A stretch of DNA of 64,000 nucleotides. It comes from Gemmatimonadota bacterium. Lineage in GTDB: Bacteria > Gemmatimonadota > Gemmatimonadetes > Gemmatimonadales > Gemmatimonadaceae. Position 1 is the first letter of the stretch. Each line of letters begins with the position of its first letter. Shown here one piece after another: positions 42,462 through 50,030 of the stretch. A program made the translations under genes and the position numbers. Where the stretch lies: NCBI GenBank assembly GCA_040388625.1, contig JAZKBK010000005.1, positions 347,478 to 411,477 of the forward strand. The letters run 5' to 3'. The notes under the pieces are model-generated. The model did no database searches, was not told the DNA's origin, and worked only from the letters and a program-made list of their open reading frames with translations.

Positions 42462-44030
42462 ATGTCCCACCATCAGCTCCCCGAGCGGCCGAATCTCGAC
42501 CAGCTCAAGCGGCAGGCGAAAGATCTCCTGCACGCCGTGCGGCAACACGATGCCGCCGCCCTCACCCGCGCACACGCGCTCCCCGCATTCACCTCGCAGC
42601 CCGATGACGCTGTCACAAGCGCATTCGCACTGCACGATGCGCAATCGGTCGTCGCGCGCGAGCTCGGCTTCGTGTCGTGGAATGATCTCCGCGAAAACGT
42701 GGAGTCGATCACGCTCGACTTTACCGCTGCGGTCGAGGAGTTCATCGCCGCCGCAACCGGTCGTCGTCGTGTCCGCGCCGAACGCGTGCTCGACATGCAT
42801 CCGCGCATCGCGCACGCCAACTTCCACACCGCATTACTACTGGGCGACGCCGCAACCGTCGACTCGCATCTAACACGCGATCCCGCGCTCGCCACCACGC
42901 TCGGCGGTCCGCGCGGCTGGCAACCGCTGCATTACGTCTGCTTCACAGCAGTCGGCGCGGCAAACCCCGAGCGCGAACTGGGTCTCGTCGCCATCGCACG
43001 GCAACTCATCGCCCTCGGCGCCGACCCCGATCTCCGCTTTCCATGGGAGCATCACGGGGTACATCGCCCCGTGCTGTGGGGCGCGGTAGCCGTCGTGCAT
43101 TCGCTCCCGCTCGCGCGAGCGCTGCTCGAGGGCGGTGCAAATCCCAGCGATGGCGTCACGTTGACGCTCGAGGCGAGTGGCCGCGATGTCGCAGCGCTCG
43201 AGCTGCTGAACGAGTTCGGTGTCGATCCGAACGGTCCGTGGGCGACCGACGGATCGACGGCGCTCTACGCGTTGCTGCACTGGGCCGACAGCGTGGATGG
43301 CGCGCTCTGGCTACTCGCACATGACGCGGAGCCCGACGCGGTGTTCTCGCAGAATGGCGAGACTCCGCTACATGTCGCGGCGGCCCGCTGGGGAGTCGAT
43401 CTCGTCGAAGCGCTGGCGAGTCGCGGGGCGATGATCGACCGGCGCCGGTCCGATGGTCGCACACCGTACGCCGTAGCGATGCTGAGCGGCAACGACGCGG
43501 TTGCGGAATGGTTCCGCGCGCACGGCGCAGATACCGATGTGGCGCAAGTCGACCAGATGATTGCCGCAGGAAGTCGTGGCGACGTCGCAACGGTGAATGC
43601 GATGCTTGCGGCGCATCCCGCATTGCGCAGCGAGATCGGCCCGCAACATTATCCGGCACTTTACCGGGCGGCCGACCAGAATGACGTCGAGGCACTCGAG
43701 GGATTGCTCGCGTGCGGCCTCGATGTCGACGCGGGCGATGAAGCGATGAACATGAACGCACTGCACAAGGCGGCGATGGCTGGATGGCCCGACGCTGTCC
43801 GCGTGTTGCTCGCACACGGCGCGTCGGTGTCGGCGCGCGATCGCGAGTTTCACGCGACGGCGCTGGTCTGCGCGGCGGAAGGTTCGCGGCATGCCGCGCC
43901 GGGCACCGATCACGCAGCGGTGGGGCGCATGCTTCTGGACGCCGGATCCCCGACGAACTGGACATCGAGCGACGAGCCGTCGGAAGGAATTCTGGAAATC
44001 ATTACTGCGTGGGCTACTTCAAACGGGTAA
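42462..44030 (+). CDS. Ankyrin-repeat protein
   Basis: 522 residues with no signal peptide. The N-terminal 80 residues (PERPNLDQLKRQAKDLLHAV ... ELGFVSWNDLRENVES) are the conserved lead-in seen in a family of soil-bacterial ankyrin proteins. At least eight ankyrin-type units follow, for example NFHTALLLGDAATVDSHLTRDPAL, ETPLHVAAARWGVDLVEALASRGAMID and NALHKAAMAGWPDAVRVLLAHGASV. It is probably cytoplasmic and acts through protein binding. GGAGG lies six bases upstream of the ATG. A possible stem-loop (TCCTGCG with CGCAGGA, 44049-44078) follows the gene. Confidence 0.85.
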   Translation: MSHHQLPERPNLDQLKRQAKDLLHAVRQHDAAALTRAHALPAFTSQPDDAVTSAFALHDAQSVVARELGFVSWNDLRENVESITLDFTAAVEEFIAAATGRRRVRAERVLDMHPRIAHANFHTALLLGDAATVDSHLTRDPALATTLGGPRGWQPLHYVCFTAVGAANPERELGLVAIARQLIALGADPDLRFPWEHHGVHRPVLWGAVAVVHSLPLARALLEGGANPSDGVTLTLEASGRDVAALELLNEFGVDPNGPWATDGSTALYALLHWADSVDGALWLLAHDAEPDAVFSQNGETPLHVAAARWGVDLVEALASRGAMIDRRRSDGRTPYAVAMLSGNDAVAEWFRAHGADTDVAQVDQMIAAGSRGDVATVNAMLAAHPALRSEIGPQHYPALYRAADQNDVEALEGLLACGLDVDAGDEAMNMNALHKAAMAGWPDAVRVLLAHGASVSARDREFHATALVCAAEGSRHAAPGTDHAAVGRMLLDAGSPTNWTSSDEPSEGILEIITAWATSNG

Positions 44031-44193
44031 ACCAGCATTACCCCTCGGTCCTGCGTCGTGCAAAGTGCGCGGCGCAGGATCGGATCCCGCATCGAATGCG
44101 TTGAGTGCGTTCAGATGGTCGCGATAGACGAACGTGATCCATCCGACGTTCGAACGGGCCTGGCAGCGCGGCCCGAAAGATTTTCGACGGTGC

Positions 44194-44222
44194 TGTCGGA
44201 TCGGGGCAAGTCTGTTCGTTGT
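44194..44222 (+). promoter_or_regulatory. ECF42-type promoter upstream of the secreted protein gene
   Basis: TGTCGGA (44194-44200), a 16-base spacer and CGTTGT (44217-44222) lie about 52 bases ahead of the ATG. The same boxes and spacing recur at 45004-45032, and the flanks also agree (TGTCGGATCG ... CGTTGTAG). A TGTCGA-like −35 has been reported for ECF42 sigma factors. Confidence 0.65.
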
Positions 44223-44273
44223 AGTGGTGAGACTGATTGGAACACCACGCCCCACTACGAGGAGAACAGACCA

Positions 44274-44972
44274 ATGCAGCGAACCAGGATCCGCTCGATC
44301 GCAATCAACACGATCGCAGTACTCGCCGTGCTCGGCGCGGCGAATTCAGCGAGGGCGCAGGGCGGCGCGACGACGTATCCGCGCATGGCTCCGGTCGAGC
44401 AGTATCTAATGGACCGGACCGCGGAGATCGCGCTGGCGCGCACCGCAGCGCCGGCCTCCATCTCACGCGACGCGGCGGTGCTGGTGCTCGGTCGTCACGG
44501 CTTCGAGACCGCGGTCGCGGGGAAGAACGGCTTCGTCTGCTTCGTTGATCGTGGATGGAGCTCCGCGCCCGATCCCGACTTCTGGAATCCGAAAGTGCGC
44601 GTTCCACAGTGTGAGAACGCACCGAGCGCGCAGTCGCATCTTCCAATTATTCTGAAGCGAGCGGCGCTGGCGCTGGCGGGACGGACGAAGGATCAAGTGG
44701 AGAAGGCCACGACGACGGCCATCGCCACGAAGGAGCTGCCGCCGATGGCGCCCGGCGCGATGTGCTACATGATGTCGAAGCAGGGATACGCCGGCGACAG
44801 CAGCAAGCACTGGCCGTCGCACATCATGTTCTTCTATTCGCATTTCGATCCGGCCAATTGGGGAGCGAATCTGCCGGGGTCCCCGGTGCTCGGGATGGAA
44901 GACACGGTCAACCACCTGACGGGGTTCGCGATTCCCGTGCAGCACTGGTCGGATGGAACGCCCGCCCGCTGA
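44274..44972 (+). CDS. Secreted protein of unknown family, ECF42 module member
   Basis: 232 residues with a signal peptide (MQRTRIRSIAINTIAVLAVL, ending near ARAQ). The mature part shares long blocks with the protein at 60809-61594: TYPRMAPVEQYLMDRTAEIA, LARTAAPASISRDAAVLVLG, GFETAVAGKNGFVCFVDRGW and FWNPKVRVPQCENA, then GAMCYMMSKQGY and WSDGT near the end. Two Cys (in GFVCFV and PQCEN) are conserved between the two, so a disulfide is possible outside the cytoplasm. No enzyme motif was recognised. GAGGAGAA precedes the ATG. It is the first gene of the plus-strand module and has its own sigma-type promoter. Confidence 0.8.
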   Translation: MQRTRIRSIAINTIAVLAVLGAANSARAQGGATTYPRMAPVEQYLMDRTAEIALARTAAPASISRDAAVLVLGRHGFETAVAGKNGFVCFVDRGWSSAPDPDFWNPKVRVPQCENAPSAQSHLPIILKRAALALAGRTKDQVEKATTTAIATKELPPMAPGAMCYMMSKQGYAGDSSKHWPSHIMFFYSHFDPANWGANLPGSPVLGMEDTVNHLTGFAIPVQHWSDGTPAR

Positions 44973-45003
44973 GCGGAGCTGCGCAGCGAGATTTCGGGAG
45001 TGT

Positions 45004-45032
45004 TGTCGGATCGAGGGCGGTCCGTACGTTGT
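45004..45032 (+). promoter_or_regulatory. ECF42-type promoter upstream of the DGPF gene
   Basis: TGTCGGA (45004-45010), 16-base spacer, CGTTGT (45027-45032), 49 bases ahead of the DGPF start codon. It also serves the sigma gene, which overlaps the end of the DGPF gene, so the sigma factor would drive its own synthesis. Confidence 0.65.
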
Positions 45033-45080
45033 AGGAGTGAACGGGCCGCATGCGCGCCCCAAACCCAGGAGAAGTTCGAG

Positions 45081-45416
45081 ATGCATTATCTGCTTTCCGT
45101 GATCGCCGAGGGTGCCAGTCTCGCTGACGACGCCGAGATGGCTGCGATCGACGTCTTCAACGAGCGACTCCAGGCGAATGGTCACTGGGTCTTCGCTGGC
45201 GGGCTCGGCACCCCGGACACGGCCACCGTGATCGACAACCGCCGCGGCGAGGAAGTGTTCACCGACGGGCCGTTCGTGGAGTCGAAGGAATACCTCGCCG
45301 GCTTCTGGATCATCGACGCGTCCGATCTCGACGTCGCGCTCAAGCTCGCCGCCGCGGGCTCCAAGGCGTGCAATCGCAAGGTCGAGGTTCGGCCGTTCCT
45401 TTCCAACCCTGAGTGA
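45081..45416 (+). CDS. DGPF/YCII-family protein, ECF42 partner
   Basis: 111 residues: MHYLLSVIAEGASLADDAEM, the YCII/DGPF core VFAGGLGTPDTATVID and the motif EVFTDGPFVESKEYLAGFWI that names the DGPF group. Proteins of this fold are small ferredoxin-like dimers; their function is unknown, but they are the standard genomic partner and target of ECF42 sigma factors. AGGAG lies ahead of the ATG at 45081. The stop TGA shares one base with the sigma factor's ATG, giving translational coupling. Confidence 0.9.
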   Translation: MHYLLSVIAEGASLADDAEMAAIDVFNERLQANGHWVFAGGLGTPDTATVIDNRRGEEVFTDGPFVESKEYLAGFWIIDASDLDVALKLAAAGSKACNRKVEVRPFLSNPE

Positions 45417-46639
45417 TGGACGTCCAGGAAGCGATCACGCGCGCGCACCACGAGGAGTGGGCCCGCGTGGTCGCCGCCCTGGCGAAGCGCTTCGGCAATC
45501 TCGACGTCGCCGAAGAAGCAGCGGCCGAGGCATTCGCGACCGCGGTCGTGAGGTGGCCGTCGGACGGCGTACCTCCAAATCCAGGCGCGTGGCTGATGAC
45601 CGCGGCCAATCGCAAAGCCATCGACTGGATCCGACGCGAGAACAAGCGCGACGGCAAGCAGAGAGAGGCGCAGATGCTCTACATCGACGACGAGCCCGAG
45701 CCGCTCGATGCGATCGGGGACGAACGGCTGCGGTTGATCTTCACCTGCTGCCATCCGGCGCTCTCGATGGAGGCGCGCGTCGCGCTCACGCTGCGCATGG
45801 CAGGCGGGCTGACGGTGGCGGAGATCGCTCGCGCCTTCTTCGTGCAGGAGACCGCGATGGGGCAGCGGATCACGCGCGCGAAGGGGAAGATCCGCGTCGC
45901 TCGCATACCATATCGCACGCCATCGGTGGAGGATCTTCCCGGGCGGGTCTCTGGAATACTCGCCGTGCTGTTCCTCGTCTTCAACGAAGGCTACCTGGCG
46001 ACGGGACCCGACGCCGATCCGATCCGTCCTGCGCTCACCGCCGAGGCGATCCGGCTCACGCGGCTCGTGCACGTGCTCATGCCAGACGACGGCGAGGTGG
46101 CCGGACTGCTCGCGTTGATGCTGCTCATCGAGGCACGCAGGACGACGCGAGTTTCCGAGCGTGGCGAGCTGGTCCCGCTCGGAGAGCAGGATCGTGCGAG
46201 CTGGGATGCGGCGATGATCGCCGAGGGACATCGATTGGTGCGCGAGCGACTGGCTTCCGGCGTGGCTCCGGGGCGCTACCAGATACACGCGGCGATCAAC
46301 ACGGTGCACACCTCCGTCCGACACGTGCGGGATACTGACTGGTCGCAGATCGTCGCGCTGTACGATCAGCTCGCTCGCATCGATCCGTCGCCGGTCGTCA
46401 CGCTGAACCGCGCCATCGCGGTCGCCGAGGTCGATGGGCCGCGAGCGGCGCTCGCGATCGTCGACATGCTCGATGACACGCTCGCCGGCTATCACGCCTA
46501 CCATGCGACACGCGCCGACCTGCTGCGGCGGCTGGGATCGATGCCGGAGGCGCGCGCGGCGTACGACAGGGCGATCGAGCTCTCGGGGAACGCGGCCGAG
46601 AGCGCGTACCTCGCGCGTCGACGCGAAACGTTGGAGTAG
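45416..46639 (+). CDS. ECF42 sigma factor with TPR-like C-terminal extension
   Basis: 407 residues. Region 2 is in HHEEWARVVAALAKRFGNLD ... EEAAAEAFATAVVRWPSDGVPPNPGAWLMTAANRKAIDW; region 4 is in LRLIFTCCHPALSMEARVALTLRMAGGLTVAEIARAFFVQETAMGQRITRAKGKI. A long helical extension (DUF6596, TPR-like) follows with VLFLVFNEGY, SGVAPGRYQIHAAINTVH and a final RADLLRRLGSMPEARAAYDRAIELSG. In studied ECF42 proteins the extension is needed for activity, and no anti-sigma factor is present, as here. It is coupled to the DGPF gene and is probably self-activating. Confidence 0.95.
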   Translation: MDVQEAITRAHHEEWARVVAALAKRFGNLDVAEEAAAEAFATAVVRWPSDGVPPNPGAWLMTAANRKAIDWIRRENKRDGKQREAQMLYIDDEPEPLDAIGDERLRLIFTCCHPALSMEARVALTLRMAGGLTVAEIARAFFVQETAMGQRITRAKGKIRVARIPYRTPSVEDLPGRVSGILAVLFLVFNEGYLATGPDADPIRPALTAEAIRLTRLVHVLMPDDGEVAGLLALMLLIEARRTTRVSERGELVPLGEQDRASWDAAMIAEGHRLVRERLASGVAPGRYQIHAAINTVHTSVRHVRDTDWSQIVALYDQLARIDPSPVVTLNRAIAVAEVDGPRAALAIVDMLDDTLAGYHAYHATRADLLRRLGSMPEARAAYDRAIELSGNAAESAYLARRRETLE

Positions 46640-46895
46640 CTCGCGGACGTACGAGGCAGCAGGGATGATCGGGCGGCCGGCGCGTTGCCGGCGTTTGTGA
46701 AAGTGCGCCGTGCGTCGCTTCCGGTCGTTGCAGTGTTTCGCCAAACGCTGCGGTGCTTCGACCGCACAGTCGGCGACGAGTTCGGTATCAAATAGTCGCG
46801 CGTGAGCCGGATCGATAGCAACTCAGAGTGTAAGCGCGCGGGGGGCAAGACCTGACACCCGTTTCCGGACCCCCATTTCACGAACCGATCAACTG

Positions 46896-47843
46896 TCATG
46901 GGACATGATTCCGGCGTCGAGCTGATACTGGCTGCCTTGCCGAATCAGCAGCGGTGCGCTCCTTCGCAAGTTGTGCCTCGAAACTTTTGCGTGCGTCCTT
47001 CGCGACAGCGCGGCATCCCGCGCGATCCACCAGTGCATCAGCGTCGCCCTGCTCGCGCCTGGTCACGCGTTCCCAGAAATTCACCACGCCGGGATGCGGA
47101 GCGAGCGGGATGTCGCAAGGCAGTGCCGCGACCATCGCGAAGCTGTACTCGAAATCCTTGACGATGTCCGGGTACTTCGGGTTGTCGATCAACTTGTAAC
47201 CAGGCGCCGACACGCTGCCGATATCGACCATATGCAGACAGCGCTCGCCCTCGCATGACGTCCACGTCCAGGTCGTGTTGCCTCTGGTGTGGCCCGGTGT
47301 CGAGTGAGCAGTCAGTACCAGGTCGCCCACGCGTATAGTCTCGCCATCACTGACCGTGCGCGCGACATGGACCGGCGGAAACGGCAATCTGTCGCCGTAC
47401 TGCGGATCGTCGTGACCGCCGCGCGCCAGCAAGGCGGTATCAGCGGCGTTCGCGATCACCTGCGCGCCAGTGGCCAGAGCGAGTTGTGCGATGCTGCCCG
47501 CGTGATCGCAATGCGCGTGCGAATTGAGGATCCATTTGATGTCGTGGAGATCGATCCCCAGCTCCCGGAGATTCGCTTCGACCAGTGCGCCGTCGGTGGG
47601 CACTCCGCCGTCGATCAGAACATCACCCGTACTCGTTTTTACGAGCAGCACGGTGATGCCACGAGGTCCTACATACCAGGTGTTGCCGTAGATCTGAAAC
47701 GGCTTCTGCGGAGCCGTCCACGAAGGATCGCTCGCGCATGACAACACGCTCGCAGCATTCGCCGGCTGTGCGGATGGAGTCTGTGCATACGTACTCGGCG
47801 CGATCAGGCTGGCAATGAGAATCGCGGATATCGACAAGCGCAT
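46896..47843 (-). CDS. Subclass B3 metallo-beta-lactamase
   Basis: 315 residues with signal peptide MRLSISAILIASLIAPSTYAQ; the start at 47843 lies just outside the REP pair. The zinc motif is NSHAHCDHAG (His-x-His-x-Asp-His), His in TPGHTRGNTTW and His in LAPHPGVVNFWERV. The spacing and the C-terminal RREQGDADALVDRAGCRAVA block fit subclass B3. It should be a periplasmic enzyme able to hydrolyse beta-lactams including carbapenems; soil B3 enzymes vary in activity. Related MBL-fold hydrolases with other roles are the alternative. It is monocistronic. Confidence 0.85.
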   Translation of the reverse strand: MRLSISAILIASLIAPSTYAQTPSAQPANAASVLSCASDPSWTAPQKPFQIYGNTWYVGPRGITVLLVKTSTGDVLIDGGVPTDGALVEANLRELGIDLHDIKWILNSHAHCDHAGSIAQLALATGAQVIANAADTALLARGGHDDPQYGDRLPFPPVHVARTVSDGETIRVGDLVLTAHSTPGHTRGNTTWTWTSCEGERCLHMVDIGSVSAPGYKLIDNPKYPDIVKDFEYSFAMVAALPCDIPLAPHPGVVNFWERVTRREQGDADALVDRAGCRAVAKDARKSFEAQLAKERTAADSARQPVSARRRNHVP

Positions 47844-47850
47844 TGTGGAA

Positions 47851-47955
47851 AAACCGGGGTCAGAGTCCAATTTCGGGAAAACCGGGGTCAGAGTCCAGTT
47901 TCGTGCCACCAGGCGCTGGAACCCAGGAGAAAAAATGCACTCCGACCCCTGTTTC
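47851..47955. repeat. REP-like half copy followed by a diverged full copy
   Basis: AAACCGGGGTCAGAGTCCAA occurs twice in tandem (47851 and 47879); the second copy continues to a right arm GCACTCCGACCCCTGTTT. The pair lies immediately upstream of the beta-lactamase start codon, so it is in or near that gene's promoter region. Confidence 0.75.
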
Positions 47956-47975
47956 TACATGTCCTGATCCCGTCC

Positions 47976-48476
47976 TCACTTCTTCGGATGAGGTTCTCCC
48001 ATGTTGGAGACGCTATACCAGACGATCTTCATCGATCCATCGCTCTGGCGTTTGAACTCGGCGATGAAGTTCGTTTTGTGCGTCATCACCACACCTGCAT
48101 TGCCGTTGTCTTCGTCATAGATGCCACGGTAGACTGCCAGGTCTCCGCTACGGGCGACATCCACGGCCTCATCGATCAGATGTACGTGCCAGTGAGGGTC
48201 GCGCGCAAAGCCGGTACTGAAACCGTCTCTATCCGCTTTGATCCCGGTCCTCGACGGACTGCCGCATTCCATGGAAATCACATTCGGTGCGTCGTAGGCC
48301 GTTGTCCTGACTGCGTCATGACCATTGAGGCCAGCGACCAGTTGAGCGACGTCTCTCTTGATGGTCGCCTCGATCGCGGTCTTGCTGGCCTGCGCAGCTA
48401 CTGCAGATGAGTCTGTCCCCGCGAGCGCGAGGACGATCAGGAGTAGAGTCGGTCTCCAATGTGCGTGTGAGCTCAT
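47976..48476 (-). CDS. Secreted NTF2-like (DUF4440/SnoaL-type) protein
   Basis: 166 residues with signal peptide (residues 1-28, ending VAAQ). KTAIEATIKRDVAQLVAGLNGHDAVRTTAYDAPNVISMEC is the alpha-helix/beta start of the NTF2-like fold, and DLAVYRGIYDEDNGNAGVVMTHKTNFIAEFKRQSDGSMKIVWYSVSNM is its long curved sheet. GGAGG lies about seven bases upstream of the ATG. Such exported NTF2-like proteins bind small molecules or act as steroid-isomerase-like enzymes; the role is unknown. Confidence 0.75.
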   Translation of the reverse strand: MSSHAHWRPTLLLIVLALAGTDSSAVAAQASKTAIEATIKRDVAQLVAGLNGHDAVRTTAYDAPNVISMECGSPSRTGIKADRDGFSTGFARDPHWHVHLIDEAVDVARSGDLAVYRGIYDEDNGNAGVVMTHKTNFIAEFKRQSDGSMKIVWYSVSNMGEPHPKK

Positions 48477-48507
48477 TTGACACCTCCGATAGAGTAAGTA
48501 TCACCGC

Positions 48508-48591
48508 AAACCAGTGATCAGGGCAGAGTATGGTTTTGCTGAGCCGAGGCGTTGGAATCGACTGAAAAAGATACACTCCCGACCCCTGTTT
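48508..48591. repeat. Degenerate REP-like palindrome at the integrase break
   Basis: AAACCAGTGATCAGGGCAGAGT and ACACTCCCGACCCCTGTTT are poorly matching arms of the RAYT-linked family. The element ends four bases before the integron-integrase fragment, so it occupies the place where the integrase lost its 5' part. Confidence 0.5.
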
Positions 48592-48595
48592 CTCC

Positions 48596-48760
48596 CCTTC
48601 GTTCGCAACGCATCCGCGGGGCGATGAGCTTGATATCAGAACAATACAGGAGTTGTTCGGCCACAGTGATCTCAGCACGGCCATGACCCGCGCGCAGCTA
48701 TTGAACAAGGTTGGCCGCGGCGTGCGAAGTCCGGCAGACGGCCTGACTCTGGAGGAGTGA
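48596..48760 (+). pseudogene. intI: Integron integrase (IntI) C-terminal relic
   Basis: Fifty-odd codons read SFATHPRGDELDIRTIQELF, then GHSDLSTAMTRAQLLNKVGR and GVRSPADGLTLEE before a TGA. IntI proteins end [48 protein letters not shown], so the homology is specific to integron integrases rather than to XerC/D. The catalytic Tyr position (IYTHVL) is replaced by TRAQLL, and everything before SFATH is missing, so it is inactive. The fragment points toward the cassette-like region, an orientation seen only in 'inverted' integrons. Confidence 0.75.
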
Positions 48761-48964
48761 CGGGAGGTACAGCGTGGTGTCGCTCATTTGGTCTTATACT
48801 GCATTCTTCGCAGTATAAGACAGACTCTGAACGACCGCGCGACACATACGAAGTATGTGGTGCGCCACGAGTTAGATCTTGCGCAGATGCGAAGGGGGAG
48901 CATCTTATACTGCGTGCTTGCAGTGTTTTTGAAGCAGAACTTTGCGGTCTAATATGCGTTAGCC
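48761..48964. other. Putative attI or degenerate attC region
   Basis: This stretch holds a perfect 12-base hairpin (GTCTTATACTGC, 48791-48802, with its complement 48810-48821). A second stem (GCGCGACACATAC with GTATGTGGTGCGC, about 48836-48866) ends near GTTAGAT (48871-48877), which fits the GTTRRRY recombination core. A partial repeat of CTTATACTGC lies at 48904, and GCGTTAG at 48956-48962. Such imperfect palindromes next to IntI are expected of attI or attC sites; exact boundaries cannot be fixed by eye. Confidence 0.45.
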
Positions 48965-48996
48965 AGCGACACATATCGCCTCGGTGGCCGAACCGG

Positions 48997-49479
48997 ATGC
49001 CCAATGCTGTCGTCGTGAGAAGCTTCGAGCCGGCCGACGCCGTCGCCGTATCATCGTTGATTGCCGCGACGATGCGTACGTCTAACGCCGGCGATTACCC
49101 GGCCGATCGCCTCGAGGCGCTGATCGCGTACTTCACACCAGGCAAGCTGCGGCTGTTAGCGCAGGAACGCGATTGTCTGGTCGCCGTCTGCGGAGGCGAG
49201 GTCATGGCGACGGCGGCGCGCGAGGGGAACGAGCTTGCGACCTTCTTCGTGCATCCGGAGTGGCAGCGCCGCGGCGTCGGCACGCGCTTACTGGAGCAGC
49301 TCGAACGAAACGCGCGAAAGTCCGGGGTCGGCGAGTTGCGCGTCGATGCGAGTATCACCGGGGCTTGCTTCTATGAGCGGCATGGGTATCAGCGGACGGG
49401 CGCGTCGCTCGCGGGCACGGCGGGCCCGCAAATTACGCTGACGAAACGCATCACGGAGCCGTTGGCTAACGAACGCTGA
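48997..49479 (+). CDS. GNAT-family acetyltransferase in an integron cassette
   Basis: 160 residues: VVRSFEPADAVAVSSLIAAT, LVAVCGGEVMATAAREGNELATFFVHPEWQRRGVGTRLLEQLERNA (the acetyl-CoA pyrophosphate loop QRRGVGTRL) and VDASITGACFYERHGYQRTG. It should acetylate an amine; the substrate is unknown. Its stop codon lies inside the attC site that follows, as is usual for cassette genes, and a GTTAG core lies just upstream. No clear ribosome-binding site precedes the ATG at 48997. Confidence 0.85.
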   Translation: MPNAVVVRSFEPADAVAVSSLIAATMRTSNAGDYPADRLEALIAYFTPGKLRLLAQERDCLVAVCGGEVMATAAREGNELATFFVHPEWQRRGVGTRLLEQLERNARKSGVGELRVDASITGACFYERHGYQRTGASLAGTAGPQITLTKRITEPLANER

Positions 49480-49561
49480 AGCTGACGGGCGATTTAAGGA
49501 TTGCGAATGCTGCGCATTCGCTTTTATTGTACTCGCCCGCAACTTAGCTAAGGCGTTACGC
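49464..49561. other. attC recombination site of the GNAT cassette
   Basis: The element opens GGCTAACGAACGC and closes AAGGCGTTACGC, the R''/R' ends of an attC. Between them are L-box-like segments (GCTGACGGGCGA and TCGCCCGCAACTTAGC) in imperfect inverted repeat. A central variable hairpin is present (GCGAATGC-TGC-GCATTCGC) followed by T-rich bases. Length of about 98 bases is within the attC range. Vibrio-type repeats start TAACAAACGC and end GGCGTTA in the same way. Confidence 0.7.
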
Positions 49562-49606
49562 CACACACAAACTTCACAACCGCCGTCCATCCCCAGAAGG
49601 AGCACC

Positions 49607-49948
49607 ATGGCCAAATACCTGATCTCTTTTCCAAGCGCGGCGATGATTGTACCCGATGGCGAATGCGAAGCCGTAGGCCGCGCCGCGCACGCTGTGATCG
49701 ACGAGGCGAAAGCCGCCGGTGTTTACGTCTTCGGCGGCGGAATCGACGAAGACGTACCGCCCGTGCTCGTCTCTGCCGACGGCACGGTTGCAACGGGCGG
49801 CTATCCCTGGGCGCCCAAGCTCGACGGCGGCTTCACCGTGTTGGAGCTGCCTTCGCGCGATGAGGCCATCGTGTGGGCGGCGCGCATCGCCAGGGCCTGT
49901 CGCTGCGACCAGGAACTGCGCGTCTTCGGGTTCGACCCGCAGTCCTGA
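49607..49948 (+). CDS. YCII-related protein, probable integron cassette gene
   Basis: 113 residues: AKYLISFPSAAMIVPDGECE, VYVFGGGIDEDVPPVLVSADGTVATGGYPWAPKLDGGFTVLELPSRDEAIVWAARIA and a C-terminal FGFDP. This is the YCII/DGPF fold with GGYPWAPKLDGG in place of TDGPFVESKEYLGG, so it is a divergent relative of the ECF42 partners. AGAAGGAG precedes the ATG. It follows the GNAT attC by about 45 bases; its own attC is absent, and a REP element begins 12 bases after the stop, so the cassette end was probably overwritten. Confidence 0.8.
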   Translation: MAKYLISFPSAAMIVPDGECEAVGRAAHAVIDEAKAAGVYVFGGGIDEDVPPVLVSADGTVATGGYPWAPKLDGGFTVLELPSRDEAIVWAARIARACRCDQELRVFGFDPQS

Positions 49949-49960
49949 GGTCAGTGTAAG

Positions 49961-50030
49961 AACCGGGGTCAGAGTACAATTTCCGGGAACCAACCGCGGG
50001 CGCGCGGAAATTGTACTCTGACCCCGGTTT
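49961..50030. repeat. REP-like palindrome, complete copy
   Basis: AACCGGGGTCAGAGTACAATTT is paired with AAATTGTACTCTGACCCCGG (then TTT) around a centre unlike the other copies. It lies between convergent genes and its last base is part of the TAA stop of the membrane-protein gene. Confidence 0.85.

Noticed and set aside
46835-46880. CAAGACCTGACACCCGTTT as a degenerate REP copy near the beta-lactamase stop
   Set aside because: The similarity is limited to one arm with insertions; it could be chance in GC-rich DNA.
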